Positions 6,561-7,120 of a DNA stretch of 7,120 bases are shown in pieces. The stretch spans positions 1 to 7,120 of the forward strand of contig CAKSHT010000112.1 in assembly GCA_934457235.1 (NCBI GenBank). Reading direction: 5' to 3'. Source of the stretch: an uncultured Oscillospiraceae bacterium (GTDB taxonomy: Bacteria; Bacillota; Clostridia; Oscillospirales; Ruminococcaceae). Under the pieces are notes generated by a model, which ran no database searches, was not told the DNA's origin, and saw nothing but the letters and a program-made list of their open reading frames with translations. A program made the position numbers and the translations under genes. Position 1 is the stretch's first letter, and each line of letters opens with the position of its first letter.

Positions 6561-6637
6561 TTGCACAACAATCGTATTTTTTAGTTAAACGTTTACATTA
6601 TTGAAAGTTACAAACCAAACATATCGTATTTGTGCAA
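6561..6637. repeat. TTGCACAA octamer pair (inverted) between nrnA and tcdA
   Basis: TTGCACAA at 6561-6568 and its exact reverse complement TTGTGCAA at 6630-6637 face each other in the divergent intergenic region. A third copy lies at 5303-5310, upstream of the tyrA promoter and overlapping the nrnA terminator's U-tract. The two copies here lie about 90 bp upstream of the predicted nrnA and tcdA transcription starts respectively. The 9-mer ATCGTATTT also occurs twice in the same stretch (6571-6579, 6623-6631). A binding-site role is inferred. Confidence 0.35.
6584..6597. promoter_or_regulatory. cre-like palindrome in the nrnA-tcdA intergenic region
   Basis: GTTAAACGTTTACA contains the perfect 10-nt palindrome TAAACGTTTA and matches 12 of 14 positions of the idealised CcpA-type site TGTAAACGTTTACA, the two mismatches being the outer left TG. 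It is about 115-125 bp upstream of the predicted nrnA start and about 130-140 bp upstream of the tcdA start. That is far for a classical repressor site, and neither gene is a usual carbon-catabolite target. Confidence 0.3.
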
Positions 6638-6659
6638 ATTCACATACCGTGCAATTTCA
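6632..6659 (+). repeat. Tandem near-identical 11-mers GTGCAA(A/T)TTCA
   Basis: GTGCAAATTCA (6632-6642) and GTGCAATTTCA (6649-6659) differ at one base and are spaced 17 bp start to start. They end about 30 bp upstream of the tcdA -35 box. The first copy overlaps one TTGTGCAA octamer. Direct repeats at this position could be activator half-sites; this is inference. Confidence 0.35.
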
Positions 6660-6689
6660 TGCTATACAAAAAATTCTGCTGATATTATA

Positions 6690-6718
6690 TTGACAACACA
6701 AACCATATCGGATATAAT
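6690..6718 (+). promoter_or_regulatory. Perfect-consensus sigma-A promoter of tcdA
   Basis: TTGACA (6690-6695) and TATAAT (6713-6718) are both exact consensus hexamers with the optimal 17-bp spacer. Transcription would start near 6725, leaving a leader of about 34 nt that ends in AAAGGAG (6746-6752), 6 nt before the ATG. Such a strong core promoter in front of a tRNA-modification gene suggests either high expression or the presence of a repressor. Confidence 0.88.
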
Positions 6719-6734
6719 ATATATTAACGATATG
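6704..6734. promoter_or_regulatory. Inverted repeat bracketing the tcdA -10 box
   Basis: CATATCG (6704-6710) and CGATATG (6728-6734) are perfect 7-nt inverted repeats whose centre (6719) falls at the end of the TATAAT box. A third copy, CATATCG at 6620-6626, lies 84 bp upstream in the same orientation as the first. The layout resembles a repressor operator covering the -10 and start site, but no regulator can be named. Confidence 0.4.
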
Positions 6735-6758
6735 TTTTATAAGAAAAAGGAGCCATAA

Positions 6759-7120
6759 ATGCTTAATCAATTTTCAAGAACAGAACTTATATTCGGCAAG
6801 GAAGCGATGGAAAAGCTCGCAAAATCCCGCATTGCCATCTTCGGTATAGGCGGTGTCGGCGGATTTACTGCGGAAGCACTTGCCAGAAGCGGTGTAGGTA
6901 CGCTTGACCTCATAGACGACGACAAAGTATGCCTGACCAATATAAACCGCCAGATATTTGCAACAAGAAAAACCGTCGGCAAACTAAAAATAGACGTTGC
7001 CAAGGAACGCCTGCTGGAAATCAATCCGGACATGACGATAAACGCCTACAAGACGTTTTACATGCCGGAAACTGCGGATCAATTCGATTTCACGCAATAC
7101 GACTACGTGGTGGACGCAAT
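6759..7120 (+). CDS. tcdA: tRNA threonylcarbamoyladenosine dehydratase (TcdA/CsdL), 5' part
   Basis: The first 120 codons of a ThiF/MoeB/E1-like adenylating enzyme; the gene runs off the window end. The start LNQFSRTELIFGKEAMEKL followed by the nucleotide-binding loop GIGGVGG (29-35), the acidic LIDDDKV (51-57), the NINRQ motif (61-65) and K75 in TVGKLK is typical of TcdA, where the arginine, glutamine and lysine contact ATP. In characterised members the enzyme uses ATP to cyclise N6-threonylcarbamoyladenosine at tRNA position 37 to its hydantoin form (ct6A). AAAGGAG lies 6 nt before the ATG. It is divergent from nrnA and driven by a perfect-consensus promoter. Other ThiF-fold enzymes (MoeB, ThiF, HesA) share these motifs; the N-terminus favours TcdA, but the C-terminal half is not visible. 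Confidence 0.88.
   Translation, partial: MLNQFSRTELIFGKEAMEKLAKSRIAIFGIGGVGGFTAEALARSGVGTLDLIDDDKVCLTNINRQIFATRKTVGKLKIDVAKERLLEINPDMTINAYKTFYMPETADQFDFTQYDYVVDA

Noticed and set aside
6682..6690. Minus-strand TATAAT facing away from tcdA as an extra nrnA promoter
   Set aside because: No acceptable -35 hexamer lies at 16-18 bp, and it would give a very long leader; probably a result of A+T-rich sequence.
6767..7033. Minus-strand frame of 88 codons near the window end
   Set aside because: It is the shadow of tcdA, which is the real gene on the plus strand and has a strong promoter and ribosome binding site.

Overview
The window looks like a chromosomal segment from a low-to-mid GC Firmicute of class Clostridia, most likely Ruminococcus or a relative. 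The basis is strong AGGAG-type ribosome binding sites, sigma-A style promoters, and the family mix (PepF, stand-alone NrnA, TcdA, TyrA without an ACT domain). The genus is an inference from the proteins and was not tested by a search.

Six genes lie on the minus strand. Read in their direction, from high to low coordinates, they are: a DHH/DHHA1 phosphoesterase (nrnA, 5346-6383), closed by a clear intrinsic terminator; prephenate dehydrogenase (tyrA, 4348-5211) with its own promoter; a six-helix membrane protein overlapping tyrA by 8 nt (3798-4355); oligoendopeptidase F (pepF, 1982-3778); a PAS plus histidine-kinase-type ATPase protein with no recognisable phosphoacceptor histidine (862-1974); and an OmpR/PhoB-type response regulator (15-698). 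No terminator was seen between tyrA and the response regulator, so these five genes may be one transcription unit, possibly with an internal promoter in the 163-nt gap before the regulator.

One gene is on the plus strand: the first 120 codons of tcdA (6759 to the window end), a ThiF/MoeB-fold enzyme of tRNA t6A37 modification. It is divergent from nrnA across a 375-bp A+T-rich region.

That divergent region is the richest part of the window for unexplained structure. It holds a perfect-consensus promoter for tcdA (TTGACA, 17 bp, TATAAT), an inverted repeat bracketing its -10 box, a likely nrnA promoter with a perfect 17-nt palindrome in its leader, a cre-like motif, and the octamer TTGCACAA, which recurs upstream of nrnA, tcdA and tyrA. 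No mobile element, CRISPR array, rRNA, tRNA or recognised riboswitch was seen. Most genes are ordinary housekeeping functions. The points most worth checking are the atypical histidine kinase, the membrane protein embedded between tyrA and pepF, and the shared intergenic motifs.
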